The position numbers and the translations under genes are program-made. A stretch of 64,000 bases of DNA from Gammaproteobacteria bacterium. Its GTDB lineage: Bacteria; Pseudomonadota; Gammaproteobacteria; HTCC5015. The stretch covers positions 248,001 through 312,000 of the forward strand of contig JANQRI010000005.1 in the NCBI GenBank assembly GCA_028284675.1, read 5' to 3'. The notes below the pieces were generated by a model. That model did not search any database. It saw only the letters and a list, made by a program, of their open reading frames with translations, and was not told the DNA's origin. Positions 8,914 to 17,279 of the stretch are shown piece by piece. Position 1 is the first letter of the stretch. Each line of letters starts with the position of its first letter.

Positions 8914-9858
8914 TTATGCGATATTAATAGGCCCGAGTATATCGCCTATCTGAATAGCCGTTTTTAACGCACGATGGCCGTCCTCTCCGGAAACCAGGGG
9001 TGGTGTTCCGGTTTTAACTGCATTTAGAAATGCGGCAATTTCAGTTTTTAACGGGTCATCGTTTTCATAAACTGTTTCGTTACTTTCAATTTTTGGTATT
9101 CCGGGAGCGCTTTCCCCTTCGCCTTTGCAGTGGCGACTGAGTATGCGGTTTTGAAAGTCTACTGAAATATAGTTCTCTTCCTGAAAAATACGCATTTTAC
9201 GCTCCGCCTTCAGGCTGACCCGGCTGGCCGTAACATTTGCGATACAGCCGTTGGCAAATTGTATGCGGGCATTTGCGATATCAATAGACTCGGACAATAC
9301 TTTGGCGCCACTGGCGGCGATATCGACAATATCCGATTTTAGCAAACTCATAATGATATCAATATCGTGTATCATCAGGTCGAGTATTACATTGACATCT
9401 GTTGCACGTGCTTTATAGGGTGCAAGACGATGGGTTTCGATAAATTTCGGCTGGTTCAACATTTCCCCCAGTGCCAGTAGCGCCGCATTAAAGCGCTCCA
9501 GGTGGCCGACCTGTAGTACACACTTTTGTTCTTTGGCCAACTGAATCAGTTCTTCTGCTTCCTTAAGTGTCACAGTAACCGGTTTTTCTACCAGCACATG
9601 TATCCCGTGTTGTAGCAGCTCGCGTGCAATAGAGTGATGCAGGCTGGTGGGTACGGAAATGCTTGCGGCATCGATTTTACCAAGCAATGCACGGTAATCT
9701 GTTAGTGCTTCAACGCCAAAGCGATTGGCCAGACCGGCTGCGGTCTCAGGGTCACTGTCCACCACTGCGACCAGCTGGCTGTCCGGCAGCTGTGCATATT
9801 TTTCAACATGAAATTTGCCGAGGTAGCCGGCGCCGATAACCGCAGTTTTGATGGGCAT
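8914..9858 (-). CDS. gnnA: Gfo/Idh/MocA oxidoreductase, probable UDP-GlcNAc 3-dehydrogenase GnnA
   Basis: NAD-dependent sugar dehydrogenase of 314 residues. A Rossmann motif GAGYLGKFH begins at residue 9, the family EKP triad is at residues 91-93, and VGHLERFN (from 117) plus a MIHDIDI block near 163 match the substrate-binding half. It lies first in the minus-strand operon gnnA-gnnB-lpxB, with 34 bases to gnnB. Pathway role: oxidation of UDP-GlcNAc at C3 before transamination. Several Gfo/Idh/MocA enzymes act on UDP-GlcNAc or its uronate, so the exact substrate is inferred from the lipid A context. Confidence 0.85.
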   Translation of the reverse strand: MPIKTAVIGAGYLGKFHVEKYAQLPDSQLVAVVDSDPETAAGLANRFGVEALTDYRALLGKIDAASISVPTSLHHSIARELLQHGIHVLVEKPVTVTLKEAEELIQLAKEQKCVLQVGHLERFNAALLALGEMLNQPKFIETHRLAPYKARATDVNVILDLMIHDIDIIMSLLKSDIVDIAASGAKVLSESIDIANARIQFANGCIANVTASRVSLKAERKMRIFQEENYISVDFQNRILSRHCKGEGESAPGIPKIESNETVYENDDPLKTEIAAFLNAVKTGTPPLVSGEDGHRALKTAIQIGDILGPINIA

Positions 9859-9883
9859 TAAGGTATTTAAGTCCTGAGCTTGG

Positions 9884-9976
9884 TTAAGGTTTTCTGGCGG
9901 CTTTAACGGCAGCTATGGTTCTACGTCGGTGGGCCGGGTCTGAAACAGTGGCTATACGATCTTGCTTATTATTCAT
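9884..9976 (-). CDS. Possible small basic peptide (30 aa) upstream of gnnA
   Basis: A short minus-strand reading frame of 30 codons starts with ATG (9976-9974) and ends 25 bases before gnnA. The peptide is very basic, with RRR and AVKAARKP. A GAGGG purine run lies about ten bases before the ATG. It could be a leader peptide or a real small protein, but a frame this short can arise by chance and I recognise no family. It occupies part of the 367-base gap between gnnA and rnhB (9859-10225), in which I see nothing else convincing. Confidence 0.25.
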   Translation of the reverse strand: MNNKQDRIATVSDPAHRRRTIAAVKAARKP

Positions 9977-10225
9977 GAATACTTTAACCCTCATTCCTTA
10001 CAAGCCGTGTCCGGCACTTTTTCAGGCCCAACAGCGGAGATCAAATAGTGTGAACAGGCCCCGTCAGATGTATTATGCTATTGACCCAATATTTTAGCTC
10101 CTGGTCAGGCAGTTTATGGCGGAATGATGATAATCATCGGCTCATATATGCCCGCAGCGGCCGTAATTGCGGCGCTTAGTATAAGCCTTTTTGCCGGATA
10201 CCGTATAGTTGGAGACACGACCAAA

Positions 10226-10804
10226 ATGATAATTGCCGGTGTAGATGAGGCCGGCCGCGGGCCTTTGGCCGGGCCGGTGGTTGCGGCTGCGGTGGTATTG
10301 GATCCCGCCCAACCGATAACCGGGCTGGCGGATTCAAAAAAGCTCAGTGCGGCACGGCGGGAGGCTCTGTCTGAGCTGATCAAGGCAAAGGCACAGAGCT
10401 GGGCGCTGGGTAGGGCAGAGACTGAGGAGATCGATGAAATCAATATACTGCAGGCCAGTTTGTTGGCAATGCGGCGGGCGGTAACCGGTTTGGCAGTGCA
10501 GCCCGATCATGTGCAGGTCGACGGTAATCGCTGTCCCAGGCTGGAGTGTTCAGTGGAAGCTATAGTCAAGGGGGATACAAGCGTCGCGGCAATCAGTGCG
10601 GCGTCAATTCTGGCAAAAGTCGCACGCGACCGGGAAATGCAGGAAATGCATTTTCAATATCCACAATATGAGTTTGACCGGCATAAAGGGTATCCAACTG
10701 CCCGGCATCGCGAATTGCTGAAACAATATGGTCCATGCCCTTTGCATCGTCGTAGTTTCGCTCCGGTGGCAGAACTTGTAAGATCTCCAGCCCTGCAACA
10801 GTAA
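10226..10804 (+). CDS. rnhB: Ribonuclease HII
   Basis: Cleaves RNA in RNA-DNA hybrids and at single ribonucleotides. The catalytic DEAGRG motif begins at residue 7, and GLADSKKLS, VDGN and FDRHKGYPT follow as in all RNase HII. Length is 192 residues, close to the usual size. The start is ATG 10226, preceded by GGAGAC at a fitting distance. The open frame extends upstream to 10124, but the extra 34 residues are not part of the family. It sits between the gnn-lpxB operon and dnaE, as in the ancestral lpxB-rnhB-dnaE order. Confidence 0.95.
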   Translation: MIIAGVDEAGRGPLAGPVVAAAVVLDPAQPITGLADSKKLSAARREALSELIKAKAQSWALGRAETEEIDEINILQASLLAMRRAVTGLAVQPDHVQVDGNRCPRLECSVEAIVKGDTSVAAISAASILAKVARDREMQEMHFQYPQYEFDRHKGYPTARHRELLKQYGPCPLHRRSFAPVAELVRSPALQQ

Positions 10805-10850
10805 CGGTGTGTAAAAACACTTGGAGTGCCCTAATTAACATGATTTTGGT

Positions 10851-13800
10851 ATGAATAATCCCGGTTTTGTCCATTTAAATCTGCATACCGAGTATTCCCT
10901 GGTAGACGGTGTGGTACGCATCAAGCCCTTGATGCAGGCAGTCAAGGCTGCCGCCATGCCGGCTGTGGCTATGACTGACAGCAGCAATTTATTTGCACTG
11001 GTAAAGTTTTACGGGGCGGCACTGAGTGCGGGAATTAAACCCATTATCGGTGTGGATGTTGCGGTCAGGCAGGAGGGTCAACCCGAGCCAGGGCGCTTGT
11101 TACTGCTATGCCAGAATGAGACAGGTTACCGGCATTTAACCGAGCTTATATCAAATGCCTATCAGCACGGGCAACATAGCGGCCGGCCCATGATTGATAT
11201 GAAATGGCTGGAAGCTTCCGGCCAGGGTCTGATTGCGTTGTCTGGCGGTTTGCACGGAGACATTGGCCGTGCATTGGTCAACCAGCGCCAACCCGAGGCG
11301 GAAGCACTGCTTGAGCAATGGCTCGCGATATTTCCGGAGCGCTTTTATCTGGAGTTGCATAGAACCGGTCGTGAGCATGAGGAGCGCTATATTGCATCGG
11401 CGCTGGAGCTGGCAGAGAAATACTCTGTCCCGGTGGTTGCAAGCAACGATGTCCGTTTTATACGTCGGGAAGACTATAATGCGCATGAGATCAGGGTTTG
11501 TATTCATGACGGCCGTACGCTGGATGATCCGCGCCGGCCACGACGTTACTCCGATCAGCAATATTTACGTGACCCTTCCGAAATGCATGCGCTGTTTGCA
11601 GATATTCCAGAAGCGCTTGAGAATACCGTGGAAATTGCCAAGCGGTGCAACCTTAAGTTACGCATCGGTGAGTCTTTTTTGCCTGATTTTCCGGTGCCGC
11701 CGGAGCAGAGCCTGGAGTCTTATTTTATAGAGCAGTCCAATCTGGGCCTTGAGCAACGCCTGGATGCTATCCGTAATGCAAATGACGGTAATGCATTGCC
11801 GGCAGAGCAGGTCGCACAATACAAAGCCCGTTTGGATACCGAGCTTGAAGTCATCACCAAAATGGGTTTTGGCGGCTACTTTTTGATTGTGGCCGATTTT
11901 ATTCGCTGGGCAAAAGCCAATGGCGTTCCGGTTGGCCCGGGAAGGGGTTCAGGCGCGGGTTCGTTGGTTGCATATGCCTTGGAAATAACCGATCTTGACC
12001 CGATTGCATATGATTTGCTGTTTGAGCGTTTTTTAAATCCTGAACGGGTGTCACTGCCGGACTTTGATGTGGATTTTTGCATGGAAGGGCGTGATCGGGT
12101 TATCGAGTATGTCGCGGAGAAGTATGGCCGCGAGAAAGTCTCACAGATTATTACCTATGGCAGCCTGGCTGCCAAAGCGGTAGTGCGTGATGTTGGCAGG
12201 GTGCTTGGGCATCCTTACGGTTTCGTGGACAGTATAGCCAAGCAGATTCCGTTTGAGATCGGTATGACGCTGGATAAGGCGATCGAGGAGTCCGAAGAGT
12301 TACGCAAAGCTTATGAGACCGAGGAGGAAGTCACCGCGTTACTGGATATGGCGCGTTCCCTCGAGGGCTTGTCACGTAATGCAGGCAAACACGCCGGTGG
12401 GGTGGTTATTGCGCCCTCAAAACTGACTGATTTTACTCCGCTGTATTGCGAACAGGATGGTCAGGGTTTGGTAACCCAGCTGGACAAGGATGATGTCGAG
12501 GCGATCGGTCTGGTCAAATTTGATTTTCTTGGGCTGCGAACCCTGACGATTATCGATCAGGCCCTAAAGCGTATCAATGAACGGTTGCAGGCTCAGGGGC
12601 AGGCCACAATAAAGATTGAAAATATTTCATTGCAGGATGAGCTGACGTTTAAGCTGTTGAGAGATCAGGCCACGACCGCCGTGTTTCAGTTGGAGTCGCA
12701 GGGAATGAAAGACCTGATCAAGCGTCTTCAGCCCGATAAATTTGATGATATCGTGGCCCTGGTGGCGTTGTTTCGGCCCGGTCCGCTGCAGTCCGGAATG
12801 GTAGATGATTTTATCGACCGTAAACATGGCGCATCGATCGATTATGCGCATCCGGCTTTGGAGCCTATTTTAAGTTCGACTTACGGGGTAATTTTGTATC
12901 AGGAGCAGGTGATGCAGATTGCTCAGGTGTTGGCTGGATACACATTGGGTGGTGCGGACTTGTTGCGTCGGGCCATGGGTAAGAAGAAGCCCGAGGAAAT
13001 GGCTAAACAACGTTCGATTTTTATTGAAGGTGCGACCGGCAACAATATTGATGAGGGCGTTGCGACTTATATTTTTGATTTAATGGAAAAATTTGCAGGC
13101 TATGGTTTCAATAAATCGCATTCAGCCGCATATGCACTGCTTTCTTATCAGACCGCCTGGCTAAAAGCGCATTATCCTGCCGAGTTTATGGCTTCGGTAC
13201 TGTCAGCGGATATGGATAATACCGACAAAGTTGTGCGTCTGATTGATGAATGTAAAAAGCTTGGCCTGGAAGTCATTCCGCCGGATATCAATGTTTCCTC
13301 CTATACATTCACGGCCGATGCCCGCTCGCAAATTGTATACGGTATGGGGGCAATCAAGGGTCTGGGCGCATCAGCGATCGATGCGATTGCGGCGGAGCGT
13401 GAAAGCGACGGACACTATACTGATTTATTCGATTTTTGCCGGCGCATTAACAGCCAAAAACTCAACAAACGTGCTCATGAAGCGTTGATTCGCTCCGGTG
13501 CAATGGACAGCCTGAAACTTAACCGTGCCACCCTGGCTGCAAATCTGCCGGCTGCACTGAAAGCCGCTGATCAATATCAACGTAATCAAAGCTCGGGTCA
13601 GGAAGATATTTTTGCCAGCGTCGCGAGCAATACGCCGGTCGAACTGGCTGTTTTAGAAAAGCCGGAATGGGATGAGCTGGAAAAGCTTGCTGCTGAGAAA
13701 GAAACACTGGGTCTATATTTGACCGGTCATCCGATACAGCGTTACCAGCAAGAGCTTTTGCAGATAACTAGAAAAAAAATCATTGAACATATTGAAACGT

Positions 13801-14354
13801 ACGAAGCTAAAAAAGGTCCGAGCACTCCTGAATCACGATATATGAGAGATATTGATGTGCTGCTGGCAGGTTTGGTCATTAATATCCGCAGCAAAAATAC
13901 CCGTAATGGCACGATGGCTTTTTTAGTGCTGGATGACTGCAGCGCCCGGGTGGATGTCGTAATTCGTCCTGATGACTATCAACAGAGCATCGCGAATGTT
14001 GAGCGCGATAAAGTGTTGGTTGTTGAAGGTTCTCTGGGCGCAGATGATTTCAGCGGCGGATACCGGATACGCGCCAAAAAAATCTATAACCTGGACCAGG
14101 CGAGGCAGATGTATGCCAGGGCACTGGAAATCGGTGTTACGTTACAGGAGCCTATGAATGGTTTTGCAGAGAAATTGGGGGATATTCTGACCGCACACCG
14201 CTCAGGTGCGTGTCCGGTGAGGTTACGCTACAAAAACAGCCGTCTGTCGGCCTGTATGCGTTTCGATGATGCCTGGAAGGTGCAGCCCAGCGAGCAGTTA
14301 CTGGAGCGCCTGCAGACTCTGGTTGACAGGGAAAATGTCCGCGTAATTTACTGA
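10851..14354 (+). CDS. dnaE: DNA polymerase III alpha subunit
   Basis: The replicative polymerase catalytic subunit, 1167 residues, full length without an intein. It begins with a PHP domain (HLNLHTEYSLVDG). The polymerase palm carries PDFDVDF (catalytic Asp residues near 404 and 406) and a third acidic site in KFDFLGLRTL near 557. GRGSGAGS, LYQEQVM and GYGFNKSHSAAYA are family blocks, and an OB-fold region lies near residues 1000-1080. A four-codon frame (10840-10854) ends in TGA overlapping the dnaE ATG. The nearest purine-rich site, TTGGAG, suits that mini-frame better than dnaE itself, so translation may be coupled. Confidence 0.98.
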   Translation: MNNPGFVHLNLHTEYSLVDGVVRIKPLMQAVKAAAMPAVAMTDSSNLFALVKFYGAALSAGIKPIIGVDVAVRQEGQPEPGRLLLLCQNETGYRHLTELISNAYQHGQHSGRPMIDMKWLEASGQGLIALSGGLHGDIGRALVNQRQPEAEALLEQWLAIFPERFYLELHRTGREHEERYIASALELAEKYSVPVVASNDVRFIRREDYNAHEIRVCIHDGRTLDDPRRPRRYSDQQYLRDPSEMHALFADIPEALENTVEIAKRCNLKLRIGESFLPDFPVPPEQSLESYFIEQSNLGLEQRLDAIRNANDGNALPAEQVAQYKARLDTELEVITKMGFGGYFLIVADFIRWAKANGVPVGPGRGSGAGSLVAYALEITDLDPIAYDLLFERFLNPERVSLPDFDVDFCMEGRDRVIEYVAEKYGREKVSQIITYGSLAAKAVVRDVGRVLGHPYGFVDSIAKQIPFEIGMTLDKAIEESEELRKAYETEEEVTALLDMARSLEGLSRNAGKHAGGVVIAPSKLTDFTPLYCEQDGQGLVTQLDKDDVEAIGLVKFDFLGLRTLTIIDQALKRINERLQAQGQATIKIENISLQDELTFKLLRDQATTAVFQLESQGMKDLIKRLQPDKFDDIVALVALFRPGPLQSGMVDDFIDRKHGASIDYAHPALEPILSSTYGVILYQEQVMQIAQVLAGYTLGGADLLRRAMGKKKPEEMAKQRSIFIEGATGNNIDEGVATYIFDLMEKFAGYGFNKSHSAAYALLSYQTAWLKAHYPAEFMASVLSADMDNTDKVVRLIDECKKLGLEVIPPDINVSSYTFTADARSQIVYGMGAIKGLGASAIDAIAAERESDGHYTDLFDFCRRINSQKLNKRAHEALIRSGAMDSLKLNRATLAANLPAALKAADQYQRNQSSGQEDIFASVASNTPVELAVLEKPEWDELEKLAAEKETLGLYLTGHPIQRYQQELLQITRKKIIEHIETYEAKKGPSTPESRYMRDIDVLLAGLVINIRSKNTRNGTMAFLVLDDCSARVDVVIRPDDYQQSIANVERDKVLVVEGSLGADDFSGGYRIRAKKIYNLDQARQMYARALEIGVTLQEPMNGFAEKLGDILTAHRSGACPVRLRYKNSRLSACMRFDDAWKVQPSEQLLERLQTLVDRENVRVIY

Positions 14355-14450
14355 TAAGCTTCTGAAAATGCCCCAATCTAAGGCAGGCAAACACTGACAA
14401 TATCGTCGTGGCACGCTATCATTAGCCGTTTGGTCCAGACACTATATTCA

Positions 14451-15410
14451 ATGAATCCGAATTATCTTGATTTTGAACAACCGATTGCCGAGCTTGAGGC
14501 TAAAATCGAGGAGCTGCGCCGTATGGATACGGATGTCGAGATCAATATCCAAAATGAAGTTGCGCACCTGGAAAATAAGTGTAAAGCGCTGACTGAATCC
14601 ATTTTTTCCAAGCTCGGACCTTACCAGGTCTCACAGCTTGCGAGACACCCGTTACGGCCGTATTCACTGGATTATATTGAAAAACTGGTCACTGATTTTT
14701 TTGAAATGCACGGCGACAGGATGTTTTCTGACGATGCGGCGATTGTCGGCGGGGTTGGCCGCCTGGAAGGGCGCCCGGTCATGATTATCGGCCAGCAAAA
14801 AGGCCGGGATACCAAACAGAAACTGAAACGAAATTTTGGTATGCCCAAACCCGAAGGTTATCGCAAGGCAATTCGGCTGATGCAAACGGCCGAACGGTTT
14901 GGATTACCGGTCATTACACTCATCGATACACCGGGGGCTTATCCCGGCATTGATGCCGAAGAACGTGGTCAGAGCGAAGCGATTGCCCGTAACCTGTTTG
15001 TTATGGCGCAGCTGAAAACACCGATTATTTCTTTGGTGATTGGTGAAGGTGGTTCCGGTGGTGCGTTGGCTATTGGTGTTTGTGATCACCTTGCGCTTTT
15101 ACAATACAGCACCTATTCGGTTATTTCACCTGAAGGCTGTGCATCTATTTTATGGAAAAGCGCCGACCGTGCTTCGGATGCTGCTGAAGCGATGGGTATC
15201 ACCTCTGAGCGATTGCTGAGCCTTGGCTTAATTGATGAGGTTATACAGGAGCCGCCGGGTGGTGCGCACAGGGATATCGATACGGTCGCGGCTGCAGTAA
15301 AAGCATCCTTGATCCAAAACCTTGATCGTTTGAATTATGTTGATAAAAGCCGTCTGGTCGCGCAACGCTATGAGCGTCTGATGAGCTATGGGCAGTTCAA
15401 GGAAAGCTAA
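14451..15410 (+). CDS. accA: Acetyl-CoA carboxylase carboxyltransferase subunit alpha
   Basis: Forms, with AccD, the carboxyltransferase that makes malonyl-CoA for fatty acid synthesis. The N-terminus MNPNYLDFEQPIAELEAKI matches the family and gives 319 residues, the E. coli length. An upstream TTG at 14430 would add seven residues and is less likely. The GRDTKQK, LIDTPGAYPG and GEGGSGGALA blocks of the crotonase-like fold are intact. It stands between dnaE and tilS as in other gammaproteobacteria. accD is not in the window. Confidence 0.97.
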   Translation: MNPNYLDFEQPIAELEAKIEELRRMDTDVEINIQNEVAHLENKCKALTESIFSKLGPYQVSQLARHPLRPYSLDYIEKLVTDFFEMHGDRMFSDDAAIVGGVGRLEGRPVMIIGQQKGRDTKQKLKRNFGMPKPEGYRKAIRLMQTAERFGLPVITLIDTPGAYPGIDAEERGQSEAIARNLFVMAQLKTPIISLVIGEGGSGGALAIGVCDHLALLQYSTYSVISPEGCASILWKSADRASDAAEAMGITSERLLSLGLIDEVIQEPPGGAHRDIDTVAAAVKASLIQNLDRLNYVDKSRLVAQRYERLMSYGQFKES

Positions 15411-15442
15411 ATTCGAAATGCGACACGGTGCTTTTGCTCCGG

Positions 15443-16768
15443 ATGGCCGGGCTTAAGTTGCAAGCGGTCATCGAACAACTCAGCGAAATCTTATCTGAAT
15501 TAACCGGTGTCAGACGTTATATCGTCGGACTCAGCGGTGGTTTGGATTCGACAGTGTTATTGCATGCGCTGTTGGATACCGTATCCCGGGCACAAATATT
15601 GGCAGTGCATGTCAACCATGGCCTTCAGGCTGAAGCCGGACTTTGGGAGCAGCACTGTCGTGAGATTTGTGAGAGCTATGGTGTCAGCTTAGAAGTAAAC
15701 CACGTTAATGCGCATCCCGGACCTGGCGAAAGCCCCGAAGCCGCGGCGCGCGATGCGCGCTATAGCGCATTTCGGGCAATTATGTCGGAAAATGATTGCC
15801 TGTTAACCGCGCACCATCAGGATGATCAGGCTGAAACGCTGTTATTGCAACTGCTACGCGGCAGCGGGCCGGCGGGGTTGGCATCAATGCCCAACTGTCG
15901 TGACTTTGGGCCGGGCCGTCATCTGCGGCCTTTGCTGAATGTGTCCCGTAAATCACTACAGGAGTATGCTGCCGGGGCCGGTTTAAGCTGGGTGGAAGAC
16001 CCCAGCAATACCGGGCTGAATATTGACCGGAATTATATTCGTCACCGCCTGGTTCCGGTGCTGGAAGAGCGCTGGCCGGGGTTTTCCAAAACGCTTTCAA
16101 GATCGGCTCGCCATCAGGCCGATGCGGATGCGTTGCTGATGGAGCTGGCTGAACAGGATGCCAGGCTGTTACAGGGGCAATACCAAAATACGCTATCAAT
16201 ACAGGGTTTGATGAGTTTGTCCTTACCACGGCGTCGTAATGTCGTGCGATACTGGCTTCGGCGCCAGAATCTGCCGCTACCTTCCGAGGCGGTGCTTGAG
16301 CAGGTTATGCGAATGCCGGCTGCGGCGGCGGATCGAAACCCTGAATGCCGCTGGCATAATGTGCAGGTTTGCCGTTATCGGGACGATTTATATTTTTTGC
16401 AAAGTCCGTCCGAATCCACGCGGAGCAGCTTCAAAAAATGGTTGCTGGACGGGCCGCTGTATATTTCAGAACTCGGCATCACGCTGGTACCGGCCGACTT
16501 GTTGAGTTCGGGTTTGCAACTGGGGCCGGATATAGACTGCCTCAATATTCGATTTCGCCGCGGCGGCGAGCGTATTCAGCTACCCGGGCGACAACATACG
16601 CACAGCCTGAAAAAAATACTTCAGGAAAAAGCGGTGCCACCATGGCTACGGGACCGCTTACCCCTGCTGTTTCATAATGACAGGCTGATTGCAGTGGCCG
16701 GTTTGGACCCGATGATAATTGCAGAGGGTTACTGTGCCGATAGAAGTTTGCCGTCTGCGGATGGTTAA
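15443..16768 (+). CDS. tilS: tRNA(Ile)-lysidine synthase
   Basis: Attaches lysine to C34 of the tRNA(Ile) with anticodon CAU, changing its decoding from AUG to AUA. The ATP PP-loop SGGLDS is at residues 31-36. AVHVNHGLQ, the AARDARYSAF region and LTAHHQDDQAETLLLQLLRGSG are classical. The C-terminal substrate-binding domain carries FRRGGERIQLPG. The start is uncertain: ATG 15443 gives 441 residues, while GTG 15428 would add five; neither has a clear ribosome site. The 3' end overlaps the convergent small gene by four bases. Confidence 0.94.
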   Translation: MAGLKLQAVIEQLSEILSELTGVRRYIVGLSGGLDSTVLLHALLDTVSRAQILAVHVNHGLQAEAGLWEQHCREICESYGVSLEVNHVNAHPGPGESPEAAARDARYSAFRAIMSENDCLLTAHHQDDQAETLLLQLLRGSGPAGLASMPNCRDFGPGRHLRPLLNVSRKSLQEYAAGAGLSWVEDPSNTGLNIDRNYIRHRLVPVLEERWPGFSKTLSRSARHQADADALLMELAEQDARLLQGQYQNTLSIQGLMSLSLPRRRNVVRYWLRRQNLPLPSEAVLEQVMRMPAAAADRNPECRWHNVQVCRYRDDLYFLQSPSESTRSSFKKWLLDGPLYISELGITLVPADLLSSGLQLGPDIDCLNIRFRRGGERIQLPGRQHTHSLKKILQEKAVPPWLRDRLPLLFHNDRLIAVAGLDPMIIAEGYCADRSLPSADG

Positions 16769-17100
16769 TGCGTTGCTTTAAAGATTCTCAGCTGAGCATT
16801 AAACGTATCGGCAACCAGCTGCTCCGTTTCCAGAGATTCCTGCAGGGTTGTGCCGAGTGCGATTTTATAGTCAGGATCAATATTTTCACCTGCGGCGGTT
16901 ATTTTTGCATTGACGCAGGCTCTGAAAGACTGACTTTTACTGACAAAGCCTTTGACCGCCTTCATTGTTTCAACCATTTCATCCATTTGTGCAGAGCGCC
17001 CGTCAGGGATCGATGGTGAGGCCGGTATCACGCAGTCTTCGGCAAAAGAATGGCTGGAAATAAGCATCAGGCCGGCAAGAAAGAGAATTTTATGGTGCAT
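16765..17100 (-). CDS. Small exported protein of unknown function
   Basis: A 111-residue protein with a clear signal peptide (MHHKILFLAGLMLISSHSFA, cleavage probably after SFA near residue 20). The mature part has two cysteines, about 40 residues apart, that could form a disulfide. Its middle looks helical (MDEMVETMKAVKGFVSKSQ). I recognise no domain. It is convergent with tilS, overlapping its stop by four bases, and divergent from pyrG. Confidence 0.7.
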   Translation of the reverse strand: MHHKILFLAGLMLISSHSFAEDCVIPASPSIPDGRSAQMDEMVETMKAVKGFVSKSQSFRACVNAKITAAGENIDPDYKIALGTTLQESLETEQLVADTFNAQLRIFKATH

Positions 17101-17201
17101 GGTTAACCCGTAGCGTTATATGACAGCATAAATTCTAGCATGCCGTGGTTCCAGGTGAATCCCTGCCTGGTTAAAAATATCGCTCTGTGCAGGTTTCCCG
17201 A

Positions 17202-17230
17202 TTGAGCGGGCCGCCGTATTCATGTATATT
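17202..17230 (+). promoter_or_regulatory. Predicted sigma-70 promoter of pyrG
   Basis: A -35 box TTGAGC (17202-17207) and a -10 box TATATT (17225-17230) are separated by 17 bases. The start of transcription would fall near 17235-17237, at a run of three G residues. The leader to the pyrG ATG would then be only about 45 bases and would consist mostly of the terminator hairpin described next. Confidence 0.6.
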
Positions 17231-17240
17231 CTTCGGGTCT

Positions 17241-17275
17241 CGGGGCCGGTCGGTTCGGCTCCGCGTTTTTTTTTT
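17241..17275 (+). terminator. Intrinsic terminator / attenuator in the pyrG leader
   Basis: CGGGGCCG (17241-17248) pairs with CGGCTCCG (17256-17263), eight base pairs with one G-U, around a seven-base loop. Two bases later comes an unbroken run of ten T (17266-17275). This is a textbook intrinsic terminator, yet it lies between the predicted promoter and the pyrG ATG at 17280. The neighbouring gene on the left runs the other way, so the hairpin does not end an upstream plus-strand gene. It therefore looks like a transcription attenuator of pyrG. Confidence 0.65.
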
Positions 17276-17279
17276 CTCT

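Noticed and set aside
10124..10225. N-terminal extension of RNase HII
   Set aside because: The extra 34 residues do not belong to the family and ATG 10226 has its own ribosome site.
17187..17279. Upstream extension of the pyrG frame
   Set aside because: The residues would come from promoter and terminator DNA and are absent from the CTP synthase family.
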